Origin: Apiospora phragmitis
Taxonomy: Eukaryota; Ascomycota; Sordariomycetes; Amphisphaeriales; Apiosporaceae
Reading direction: 5' to 3'
DNA: 64,000 bases
Assembly: GCA_038363925.1 (NCBI GenBank)
Contig: JAQQWL010000013.1
Location: 1,922,001-1,986,000 of the forward strand
Position numbers and translations under genes: made by a program. Below the pieces are notes generated by a model. The model had not been told where the DNA came from and did no database searches. It worked only from the letters and a program-made list of their open reading frames with translations. The number at the start of each line of letters is the position of its first letter. Positions within the stretch are counted from its first letter, which is position 1. Shown here in pieces: positions 35,327 through 45,991 of this stretch.

Positions 35327-37370
35327 ATGACCTTTTCAGAAAATAGAAAGACTCCTATTGTTGATACGCCAGCGGACTCGGATGCTGAAGTCTCTGGCGG
35401 CAGCGCGCCCGTCGACGAGAAGAAGCTTCTGCGGAAGCTTGACTACAATCTCCTGCCCGCCGTCGGAGTCTTGTATCTTCTATCATTCTTGGACCGTAGC
35501 AATGGTATGTAGATGAGCTTCGTAGCCATTATTGGTCTAGGTTCTAGGAATAGCACTACTGATTTGTTCGAAACCAGTGGGCAACGCACGCATCGAGGGC
35601 ATGCTGGACGACCTTCACATGAGTACAGTCCACCCATCCTCCTTTTCGATCCAAGTGACTCGAAACTGACTTCTACTTTCCCTTCCCCAAATATAGCCGG
35701 AAACCAGTACTTGACGGGCTTGACCTTGTATTTCGTCGCCTATGTGATATTTGAGGTAATGACGACGAGTTTGCCCACACAAATAGACACGAGAGCTTAA
35801 GATGATGCCCACAACAGGTCCCCTGCAACATCATCCTTAAACGGACGGGCCCGCGGGTCTGGCTCCCGACCCTGACCATCGCCTGGGGTATAGTGGCCAC
35901 GCTTCTGGGCATCGTGCAGGACATGCCGGCATTCTTCGTCGCGCGGTTCTTCTTGGGCATCACCGAATCGGGCCTCTTCCCGGGCGTCGTCTACTACTTC
36001 TCCATGTGGTAATTACTTCGTGTTCTCTCGTATCTAAACTGCGGGAAGAAAAAAACCTAAGGGGACCCTTTATTATTGACCTGCTGCTGCTGTGACCAGG
36101 TATAAGCGCCGAGAGCGCCAATATCGCATATCACTCTTCTTCAGCGCGGCGTCGCTAGCGGGTGCTTTTGGAGGGGTACTGGCCTACGTACGTCGCATCA
36201 TCATCCCATATACCCGTATCACAAACGGGGATACCATCACAAAGATGTACTAAAAAGTGACTGACTGTTTCGTGTAGGGCATCGGGCGGATGAGCGGCAT
36301 AGTATGGGAACACGGATGGCGTTGGATCTTCATCCTTGTCAGTGTCTCCTCGGGAAAGTCATACTGGACAAAGATCTGACCACGATGATATGCAGGAAGG
36401 TATCTTGACGGTGCTAGTCGCCTTCGCGGCCTACTGGTTCATCCACAACTATCCCAAGACAGCCCAGTTCCTCACGGAAGACGAGCGGCGCTACATCCAC
36501 CAGCGCCTCGCCGCCGACAGCGACGCGACCAACGACGAGAAGTTCAGCTGGTCGGCCGTGTCCGACGCCCTGAAGGACGGCAACTGCTGGCTGTACGGCC
36601 TCGGGTTTCATACCATGAGTTTGCCGTTGTACACTTTGTCGCTCTTCCTGGTAAGTCGGCTCACTCGTTTTCTTCAAATTCTCCTTTTTTTTCTCCCTAG
36701 CCCCTAGACCCCCTACTCTCAAAGAGTCACACCCACCCACTCACTCATCCCCGGCTAAACCTTTCTTGTTCCAATCCTCGCTCCAGCCCACTATAATTTC
36801 CAGCCTGGGCTACACCGCCGCCAAAGCCCAACTCCTAACAGTCCCCCCTACGCCTTCGCCTTCCTAACCACAATCGCCCTCGCCGTACTCTCCGAACGCA
36901 CCGGCCAACGCGCCCTCTTCATCGCGGGCTCCTCGCCGTTCGCGGCCGTCGGCTACTGCATCCTGCTCAGCAACACAGACCCCCGACAAAAGCCGGGCGT
37001 GTCGTACCTCGGCACCTTCTTCGCCGTGGGTGGCATTTACCCGGCCGTCGCGCTGGTGCTGTCGTGGCCCGCCATCAATGTCTCGGGCCAGACCAAGCGC
37101 GCCGCCGCCAACGCCATGCAGATCAGCATCGGCAACCTGGGCGCCGTCCTCGGTACCCAGCTGTACCGGTCCGCCGACGGGCCGCGGTTCGTCTTGGGGC
37201 ATTCTGTCGCGCTGGCCTACCTGCTCGCCAATGTCGTCATCGTCTCGATCCTGTGGACCCGTCTAAGACGGGAGAACCGGCGGAGGGATGACGCGGGCGT
37301 ATCGGCGGTGGTGGAAGAGCTCTCGAGTTGGAAGGGCGACGCGGATCCACGATGGAGATTCGAGTACTAG
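35327..37370 (+). CDS. MFS transporter, anion:cation symporter (Dal5-like) family, second copy
   Basis: Plasma-membrane symporter for an organic anion, about 486 residues. Eight exons: 35327-35504, 35578-35622, 35697-35755, 35818-36008, 36100-36187, 36278-36337, 36396-36650 and 36787-37370. Signatures: acidic N terminus, FLDRSNVGNARIEGM, EVPCNIILKRTGPRVWLP, TESGLFPGVVYYFSMWYKRRERQYR, HGWRWIFILEGI. One base is missing from the C run at 36843-36848; adding it turns VPP-T into VPPYAFAFL and opens the frame to the stop at 37370. The two ACS proteins in this window share family motifs but differ widely elsewhere, so they are old paralogues and probably carry different substrates. It follows the HTATIP2-like gene in the same orientation; no functional link is evident. 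Confidence 0.88.
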
Positions 37371-37615
37371 CTTAAGGCTAGTAGGCTCTGTTGATTCTAC
37401 GCTGAAAAGTGAAGCGTTTTTTGTTGGCTGTAGATGTAGTTGGGCATAACTGTACGGGTGTAACATTCTTGATACTCTAGACCTTGGTAGTTGCGGCTAT
37501 AGAAAAGACCAAGGATAGAAATAACCAAAGGCCGGGGAGAAGACTGAACCCTTTGAGTTGCTCGAGATTACTGTCATATTGAAGCTTGAACTGTATGATA
37601 ATTCGTCTGGAACCC

Positions 37616-38834
37616 CTATTTTGGCCTTTTGGGGAGACTGAAGGATAGCCGACCGATATACCTCTCACGTACATCCGACTTCTCCGGCCCCAGCTTGACA
37701 AGCGTCCTCGCAGTGAGGGTCGGCCAGATGATGGAACTGATCGGGAAGTAGTCGTCATCGTGCGTGGCCACCTCGGTGTAGCAGTCGTCCCAGCGATCCC
37801 GGTAGGCCACCGTCGTCGGCCGCAGCCGCCGGTGCATCGGCTTCGGCCGCCCCACGAAGTCGCACGTGTCCTCGAACACGGCTAGGCTCGACTCCTGGGC
37901 CTGGAAGATCTCGTCGAACACGGTGACGTGCGCCTCCATGGGCGGGAACGAGGAGTCGTCCGTCAGCAGCCGCGCGGCCTCGGGCGACTGCAGCATCGGC
38001 ACGACCGGGTCCCAGCCCGTCACGGCGCACCAGATGGCCATGTACGCCTCCTGCAGCGCCGTCACGGTGCCGTCGTTGGGCGGGCGGGCCAGGCCGATGC
38101 AGAACTTGGACGCCGGGATGCCCAGGTAGCGGCTGCCGCGGCGGCCGACGCCGCAGGGCCGGAACTCGGGGTCGAAGGACCAGCCCATGTCGTTGTCGTT
38201 GTTGCTGTCCTCGTCCTCGCCCCGCAGCGCCGGGCTCTCCTCGAAGGGCAGGTTGAAGCTGCAGTTCTCGACCGAGAGCACGAACAACTCGTCGGCCGAC
38301 ACGTCGACGACACGGTGCACGACCCGCTCTGTTGCCGGAAGGGCTGCCGCCGCCGCTTCTTCGCCGTCACTACCACGGCGCGGGACTTCTAGTGGCATCA
38401 TGGAGCGGAGCAGACCATCGCCGGCACGGACGAACAGGCCGCGCTTGGGGACGGTCAACGTCAGTGGGATGCGCTTGTCCTCCGGGATGGCACACACGGA
38501 TCTGGCCTCGCGGCAGGTCTGGCGCAGGGAATGGCGAGCCTGCCAACAGGAAGGATCATACTCGGCGACGTCCTCGTCATTGTCGTATATGTCCATACGA
38601 CGCAGGTCCAGGTAGAGGGAGGGGGGCGAAGTGCTCCGGTTCGCACCCCGGATGGTCATTTGGAAAGGTGTGAAGATTGAAGAAGTTGATTCCGGGTTTC
38701 GGAATGGCGGCAGAGAAGATGTGATGACGGATCTCAGGCGGTAGTTGGGTGAAGCTGTGGAATACCGGAGATGCTTCAGACGATACTGACACCGAGGCAG
38801 TGTCTGAATCCTGCTCGGGTGTGGGCGAACTCAT
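37616..38834 (-). CDS. 2EXR domain protein
   Basis: Intronless gene of about 405 residues with a Ser/Thr-rich acidic start (MSSPTPEQDSD) and then the 2EXR-type block FTQLPPEIRHHIFSAAIP near residues 30-50. This domain is expanded in filamentous ascomycetes and has no settled biochemical role. The middle part has a conserved LRQTCREAR helix; the C-terminal half is acidic and Trp-containing. One frame break: the CCCC at 38646-38649 has one base too many, and skipping it joins FPNDHPG to the ANRSTS frame. The upstream in-frame TTG codons were not taken as starts because the ATG at 38834 has the better position. Many paralogues would be expected elsewhere in the genome. Confidence 0.82.
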
Positions 38835-39504
38835 TGTTTTGTGTTTTAACAAGTAGCAGAGGCTGTCTTTATCTACCTAGTAAACAGCTTGGATGGGATG
38901 TGGTGAAGAAGTGTAATATTCCGATCCAACTTGTCGAGTCGGAAATATTGTAGGATGAGAATGTGTCAGTATGAATGCATCGTTCTTATAGAGTTGTCAG
39001 TGTTTCACTCAAGGTGTACAAGATCCCGGGGTGCCACAAAGACAAGACGTCACAAAATAGTGCACCCGCGCTGGCCTAAAGCTTTAGTGGTGTGGACGAC
39101 CCCACTATAGTGCTGGAGTTCACAGGGTGGACGGTACAGGGATGCAGCCAAGCCCATCACCTAGCGCTTGAATGTCAACAGATGCCGTCAATATCCAATG
39201 AATCAAGCGTGTTTTTTGACAAGAAAAAAGTCCAATTGGAACATAACCACAAAAGTCTGGACGCGACGTTCTGTATATACTATCTACAGCCGACCAACTA
39301 AACAACATCAATCGCGAACCAGACTGCTTTGGATCCTTTGTACCGATCCCCGACGCGTTTCCTTGGTTCAATCTAGCGAGGAACAGCTGTACAAGTTGCG
39401 CAAGGGAGGGGTGACAGCTTCCTGCATAACACACACAACATAACCGAATTGCCAACCAACCAACTTTGGCAACAACTTGACTTCTTCTTTTCGCTAGAAA
39501 CAAA
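38835..39504. promoter_or_regulatory. Divergent upstream region of 2EXR and Fta1-like genes
   Basis: About 670 bases between divergent start codons, moderately AT-rich. No specific element recognised. Confidence 0.4.
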
Positions 39505-41099
39505 ATGCCGCCCAAACGAAAACGCGCCCCTCCTCCTTCACCTCCGCCCGAACCCGTCGTTTCGGCCTCTCCCAGTCCCGCTCCCGCCTCCGAAGACCAA
39601 GACGAAGACGCCGGCAGCGACAATGACGAGAACCCGCTCCCGACCCTCTTCAACACCACCTTCGCCCTCTACCGCGTCTCGCCGCTATACCTCGGCCCGG
39701 AGCGCCTGACCAAACCCCGGCTGCAGGCCCTGTCGAAGCGCCTCCGCGACAGCCTCGTCGGCGACGTCGTGCGCGGCGTGCAGGTGGGGCTCACAGGCTC
39801 GTCCGCGGCAGACGCGACGCTGGGCCGCGCCGGCGTGCTCGAGAGCGTGGGGTGGCGCTGGGTCTCCTCCGCAAGCTGCTTCCGCGTCGTAGTGGCGGTG
39901 TAAGTCGCCAGACGAGGCGGCGACGGGAACGAGATGGGAAGTGCCGAACTGGGTAGTCGAGAGGAGAACGCAGATGATGGTTCCGAAAGCGAAGAAGACG
40001 ACCCGGATCGAAATACCGATGCCCGGGCGCTGAGCGTAGAACTGCGGTATGAGAACAACACCTTCGCGGCCTGTCTCCTACCCCGGCTCTACAAACACGA
40101 CAACGACGGTGCCGAGGACGAGGAGAGTGCTGCTGCTGCTGCTGCATCTCAATGGACATCATCAACCCGCGCTAGTGCCAACCTCGTCGCAGACCAGAAG
40201 CAATTCCTACACCTGCCGCTCCTGCTCTTGCGTATGCCCACGTCGCTGCGGACCGTCCTCAACGACTTCCTCGCCCGCACCTTCGACGTGCGCATCCGGC
40301 CCCTGCGCCTCGGGACGCGGCCCCTGGTGTCGAGCTGGGCGGCCTGGCACGCAAACTCGGGCGTGAGCGGAAACGGCGACCATGGTCCCCGCCGGGGACT
40401 GGCGAAAGACGTTGTTCTCTCGTTGGGCTTCCACGTGCTCGACGAGCCTACGGATGCGAAGAAACAGCAACAGACAGACCCATCAGAAGTCGTCGATCCG
40501 GCCAAGAACAACAGTAGCAATAATAATCACAATAATAATAGCACGGGCGAGATTACTACAAAGCCACTGGGGCTCAAGGCGATAGACATCATCGTCCCCG
40601 CGAAGAAGTGCGCCGCTTCATCCGCGCCGGCCAACAAGCCGTCCAAGACCGCGACGAGGAGGCATCAGGACATAACAGGAGGAAAGGCGAGCGGAAAGCT
40701 GGCGAGCAAATCTCAGGCCCTGGTTCCGAGAAGACAACGATGTCTCCGTCGCGCCGACGGAAACTGGCCGGAGGTAAAGACGACGAAGGCTGGTCCTGGC
40801 GACAACTCCCAGAAGAAGAAGGAGAAGCAACAACAACGTCCCCAATAATAAAGGAGCCCTTCACGGAAGCTGTGAGCCTCTACCTAGACCGGCATCTCGC
40901 CTTGAACATGTTCCACCCCGGTGTTCGGATCCTGCGAATCGCCTGTGAGGGCTTCGTGTTATCTGAGGGAGGCCGCATCAAGATGTTCATGCCACCCTCT
41001 GAAGACGGCAGTAGTTCAGCGTGGAAGCTATTGGATGGGCTCGTTGAGAGAGCTCGAGGTCGGGATTGGGGATCTGTGCAAACCATTCCTGGGTTATAG
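39505..41099 (+). CDS. Fta1/CENP-L-like inner-kinetochore subunit
   Basis: Predicted subunit of the Sim4/CCAN centromere complex, nuclear, acting at the CENP-A-proximal kinetochore. Recognised by the ordered blocks NTTFALYRVSPLYLG, RLRDSLVGDVVRGVQVGL, ALSVELRYENNTFAACLLP, FLHLPLLLLRMPTSLRTVL, DVRIRPLRLGTRPLVSSW, LAKDVVLSLGF, LGLKAIDIIVPA, and HPGVRILRIACEGFVLSEGG. An in-frame TAA at 39901 is removed by a 57-base intron (39900-39956, GTAAGT...GTAG). One base is missing near 40599; adding it turns the next residues into a natural EEVRRFIRAG. Low-complexity Asn/Ser and basic stretches interrupt the core at about residues 330-440. About 512 residues. CENP-L family proteins diverge fast, so the name is a family-level call. 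Confidence 0.82.
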
Positions 41100-41883
41100 A
41101 GAGAAAAAGAAAGAGAGAGGGAGGGGAAGGCTCAGACGACAGACGAACACATGTGTGTTGTGTATAGTGGCTTGTTGAACATTGTTTGTTATTATACGTG
41201 TCACCCTCTAGGAGTTACTGGACAAGGAAGGATACGGTCAGGCTTTGAGTTAGGCAGTTTGGAATTGAGATACCCCCAAGTAGGAGGACTTGTGCAAACA
41301 TCTTGACCTTTCTTCTATGCCTTCAAACCCCCTCACCGAAGTATGAAAGGATCATCAGTATGCGAATTGGTGAGCTGCACTGTCAAAAGCAGATACGAGA
41401 GATAAGGCGAAGGACATGCATGCAAGTTGACTGTTTGTCATCATTCGTTCGTTTTGGGGGTATGTATGTATATACTTATACATAGACAAACACAAGTCTA
41501 CACACTCCGGCAACCCCAAGTAACCATCGCAATAGCTGAATCAGTAAAAAAGGGGCCTTGGTATCTCTCTCTTCAACTGAACCCCTTCTTCTCCGTGTTT
41601 TCAGCCAGAAAATCTCACGACCGCCGCACCACTCGCTCCCCATGTCCATCTATACCGCAAGAAACAGCAGGCAGGCAACAACAGTGTATCCGCCGGTAAA
41701 ATATGCAACTGGTGCTTTCCATCGCCAAACCAGAAAGGAAGTCAAAATCGAATTCTCCTCGCAAAAATCCATCGCAGAAGTCGTAAGCCCTTTCTGTATG
41801 CTCCCCCCCCCCCCCAAAACACCTTTCATTGCAGCCAAAGACGAAAGAAAACAAGAGCGCATTCAAGAAGGTCACCTAGATCC
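41100..41883. other. Convergent intergenic region with a 13-C run
   Basis: 3' flanks of the Fta1-like and Mbp1-like genes. Contains the poly-C run at 41803-41815. No gene seen. Confidence 0.5.
41803..41815. repeat. Poly-C run (13)
   Basis: Thirteen consecutive C in the convergent 3' intergenic region. The exact length is doubtful given the indel pattern in this assembly. Confidence 0.85.
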
Positions 41884-44682
41884 TCAGGCCACTACACCAT
41901 CTACGCCCCCGAGAAACCGACGAACACGGCCGATTTCCAGACCATCCTTTTCACTCTCGACGGCTCGCAGCAAACCATCGATGACCTCGTCGACTTGCTG
42001 CTCGGGTACCCCAGAGCAGAGGGATACGACTCGTCGATATTTGACCTCGACGTCTTTGCTTCGGCCTTGGAGTGTACCCACAGCTTTGCGCGTCGTTTCT
42101 GCTCGTAACCTGAGGGCTTGTGTCCTTGCTCGCAATAGGACCACACTAGGGAGGCTCGAAGGGTCTACTGTTTGTGTGATAAGATCGGTCTCCCAGGCGC
42201 TGCTATTGGGATCCATAGGTCCCTGGCTCTGCTCTAGGCGAAGTAGACGACTTTGCTCCTCATCTCTGCCCCGTGATAAGTTGTAGATCTTCTGCCGTGT
42301 AAGCGACTGCGATTTCGCTGCGGTTTGAAGAGACTCCAGTGTCCGTTTTGCGTCATTCAGTTCTGTCGAGGTGGTCCTGAGTGAAGCATGAAGCGTATCG
42401 ATATTCAATTGCTTGTTCTTCAGCTCTGTTTGAAAGCTCGACGACGTTTCGTTCAGAAGATGTGTTATCGCTGTGTGTGTCAGTGTTTGTTGGTTTGGTT
42501 GAGGCATTATAGCATCGGAAGACTTACAGGTTATGATCTCGTCACTGCTCTCACGGCTCTTTTGGTTGTTGGCAACGACACCGTTGGTATCGACAAGATC
42601 ACCATTGAGTCCATCCTCGCCCGCGTTACCACCGACGCCAAAGTCTTGTGGCCGTAGTCCAGCTTTGTTCGAAATGCCTGGATCTGCCCCCACCTCAAGC
42701 AACTGTGATATTATGCTCCTGTTGCCTATCCTAGCAGCAATATTCAAGGCTGTGTCGCCAGCTTTGTCTTGGGCGTTGACAATCTCGCTCATGAACCGGC
42801 CTAGATTTATCCTTGGTCCAGCGTTACCATTGCCATTGGTGGTGGCCTGACTGCTCGGTGCGCTACCCTGTCGCACGACCCATTCCAGCAGGCTCTCAAG
42901 ATAGTACCGACTTGAGTGACTCCGACCTTTCACTGCACTCGTCACAGCTATATGGTGCAGCAGTGTCCGGCCTTTGCCGTCTCTGATTTCGATTGTACTG
43001 CCGAGTACATCAAGCAAATCAGGGAACGAGACTGTGTCCGAGTTGTTCGTGACACCACAAGCCCTCATAAGGGCGGTCTCACCAGCTGCATTCACACGAC
43101 ATGGGTCTGCTCCAGCTGATATAAGCGCTCTCAATAAGGGCAGTCGCGCTAGTGTGGCCGCCCAATGCAGGGCTGTGTGACTGGAGGAATCTATAGGGGC
43201 GTCGAGATCCAGGGGAGTGAGAGTTTGCAGGGCCTCATGCTTGGAGAAATCCTTAATGTTAGCATCAAGAAAGAGGCCCATTAGCATACTACGCTTCTGC
43301 TCCGCCTCAGGTGATACCTCATAAGGGAGAGGCTGCAACGGGACGCCGTCATCCCCTGGATGCATGTTGATCCCAGCGGCGGAGTAGATAAAGGACTCGT
43401 TGGGCTCAGTGGGGGAGCCTGGGAACGTATTGGCGTAAACCTCCATGGACTGCGATGCATAACCGAAGCTGTCCGCCGGCGTAATAACCCTCTGACGTTT
43501 CCTGGCAGGCTCGTCGCCGCCTTGAAAGATGTTTGTGTTCTGGGTTGAATAAGCCGAGTCCACATTGCCGTAGTCGGAGGCAAAACTCTGTTGCGAGTTG
43601 CCGTGGAAATCGTCAGCGTTTTGCATCGATGATTGGCGACTGCAACTGGGCGGTCTCGCAGAGCCATGGCGTCCCTTTGGGCCCGGCGAATCAAGGCGAG
43701 CCTTGCTGATAGCTGCGACTGCGTTGGAAGCTGAACTCGAGATGTTCTTGAAAAATGTACCAGACAGACCATTGGTCCTCGAATCTGTGACATTATTCTG
43801 GTTGTTGTACATGCGCTTTCTTTGCGCAGCCATGGCCTGCTCCTTGGTCGGGGTATTAAAGTCACCCCTGCCGGCAATACCTCCATCTTGGCCCATGTCG
43901 TATGTCAGCAGAGGACGCAAGATTTCCTCGACACCATATTGGCGGCAGACTTCGACGCCACGTTCGAATTTGATCCAAGTCCCTTGGTACTTTCCATAGC
44001 CTCCTTGGACCTTTTCGTGCTCGCCCGTCTGTATTTCTTTCTCGAGGATCTTCGTGCGCTTGCCCTTGTCGACACCGGCCACCTTGAGGATTTGTGTCGC
44101 ATTCAGCCAACTGTCGTTTCTCCGACGCATGACTGCTATCCCGTGGACCTCCATCTCGTATACGTCTACGCCGAGTACACAGCCTATGTTCGAGCAAAGC
44201 AAGTGTTAGTGCGAACAACATAGAGATGACGGCTCTGCTCCATATTTTTCATGATGCAGAACATGGGCCAATAAAAGTAGACTAACCGAGTAGATGTTGA
44301 AGCCATCATTTGGCTGTTGCTGGCTGTTGCTATGCGACAGGCGTGATTGGGAATCCGAAAAATGGCGGAAGACCTGCGAAGAGGAAGGCTGGGTCATGGT
44401 GAATGACTGCTGTGACGAAGGTTGCGGTTGCGACATCTTGGAATCCGAAAGATGTGCAGTGGCAGCATTCAGCGTACTACTGGAGGAAGCTGCCAACGGC
44501 TGGGATGCCGAAGCAGAGGAGGGCGCACGAGGCGCCTGGGAGAAAATGGTCGACGAATTGGTGGCCGCCGAGGGATTCCGATTGTGAGTGGTGGGAGTCG
44601 AGGTTGTTGAAGGCGAGGCCAGCGTCGTGGAAGCGCCGGTGGGGACTGTGGTCGGATTGGTGCTGATGCTAGTCGAGGCCAT
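41884..44682 (-). CDS. Mbp1/Res-type APSES cell-cycle transcription factor with ankyrin repeats
   Basis: DNA-binding subunit of the MBF/SBF-like complex that drives G1/S genes. The APSES (KilA-N) domain starts at the AVYSGVDVYEMEVHG block (about residues 133-230) with NATQILKVAG and HEKVQGGYGKYQGTW. A basic ARKRQR nuclear signal lies near 360. Ankyrin repeats occupy about 460-690 (HTALHWAATL, DTALNIAARIG), and a C-terminal helical part probably mediates Swi6/Cdc10-type dimerisation. Exon 1 (44682-44287) encodes 132 Ser/Thr/Gln-rich residues in front of the DNA-binding domain. The intron 44184-44286 ends exactly at the domain start. One base is missing in the GG at 44171-44172, breaking VYSG. 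A second intron of 57 bases (42471-42527) is in frame and can be read through. About 879 residues when spliced. Confidence 0.92.
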
Positions 44683-45991
44683 TCATTCAACCATGGAAGT
44701 CTCTCTCTTCTTTAGCGATAAGTATATGTATCTGTCTCGGCGAGCAATCCAATTTCAGGACAGGCCGTGAAAAAGAAAACAGACTTCCAGCAGTACGTCA
44801 ATGGTTCGGGAATCCGCTGATGTTGCTGTTCTTAGATTCTTGCTTATCCTGTGCATGTGGTGTGGACATGAGCCTGCCAAGATGAACGACATGTACTTGC
44901 GCCGAGGTTGGGGGGGCTTGTGCGAAAACCGACGTCTTGCAGGAAACAAGTCGACACAGCCGTATGCCAGCAAGAATGGGATTGTAGTATACTGCAGGAC
45001 GATAAAGGACTTGTTGAAGCTCCGAGTCGATTGTCGCAACGCAAGTGTGCAGTGTGAGGGATAAGCGACAGAAGATGGTTGGTTGGCTGGCCAAATCAGG
45101 GCAAAAGGTGCAGTTCAGTGCAGAGAGTGAGGATAGGCTGGATGACTTATGGCAACACCCACCGGGTTCAACAATGCCTGTGTGCTATGGATCGAGCAAA
45201 ACAGATCGATCAATTCTCACAGGCCCAGTCTGGATATCTGGACAAACAGCAGCTAGAGCTACCCTTGAGCTGGAAAAATCAAGCCTACGTCCAAAAGGAG
45301 GAATTCAATTAAAGTGGTGAGCGTGGAAGAGCGTGTCAATCTCGTGAGACCGTGACGGAGAACGGGGACGTGTCTGGTCGTGTCGAGGCACGGAAATTGG
45401 ATTTTGGGGGAATGGAGGAACAGGCTCGTTACGCGAAAGAGGCGCGCGCACTCTCACTGAGAGAGGATTGATTGCTGCACGCACGCACTGATGCAAAATC
45501 CAAGGTTGCTGGGGAGTCTTCCGAAGGGGGCACGGACCGTTGCTTAACAGATTTGCTCAGTGAGGGAGCGGGGTTCATTGGCCGTCAGCTGGGAGTGGGG
45601 CATAGAGAGGGTAGGCTATAGGATCTAACGCTCTTCGGTTAGCGTGCTTTGAGACGTTCACACCCATCCCGATCTTCTCACCTTGGCTCACGCGAGATCT
45701 TATCAAATGCTCTGCAAAAGGATTGAAGTAGGTTGATAATAAGTGGCCTGCAAGCATTTGATCAGTTCACCAACTTCTATAACTCCCCCTTTTCACAGCA
45801 CAGGATATACCTCCCTTGACCATTGGATACGAACTGACTAGAAGTTGTGTCTCATCTAATCTCTCCGTTGGTCTTTTCAGTTGCGCAGAATCATCCTTCT
45901 TTACCTTACATTTGCCAATGTTCGTAGCGACATAGGACTTGGGTGCTACACGAGTCCCCTTGTCCCCTCACACTTCTAGTCTCATGCCACG
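44683..45991. promoter_or_regulatory. Divergent upstream region of Mbp1-like and LYR genes
   Basis: 1.3 kb between two divergent starts. A CGCGAAA heptamer (SCB/MCB-like core) is present at 45432-45438, next to a GGCGCGCGC stretch. This could be a target of the Mbp1-like product itself, but a single heptamer is weak evidence. Confidence 0.35.
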
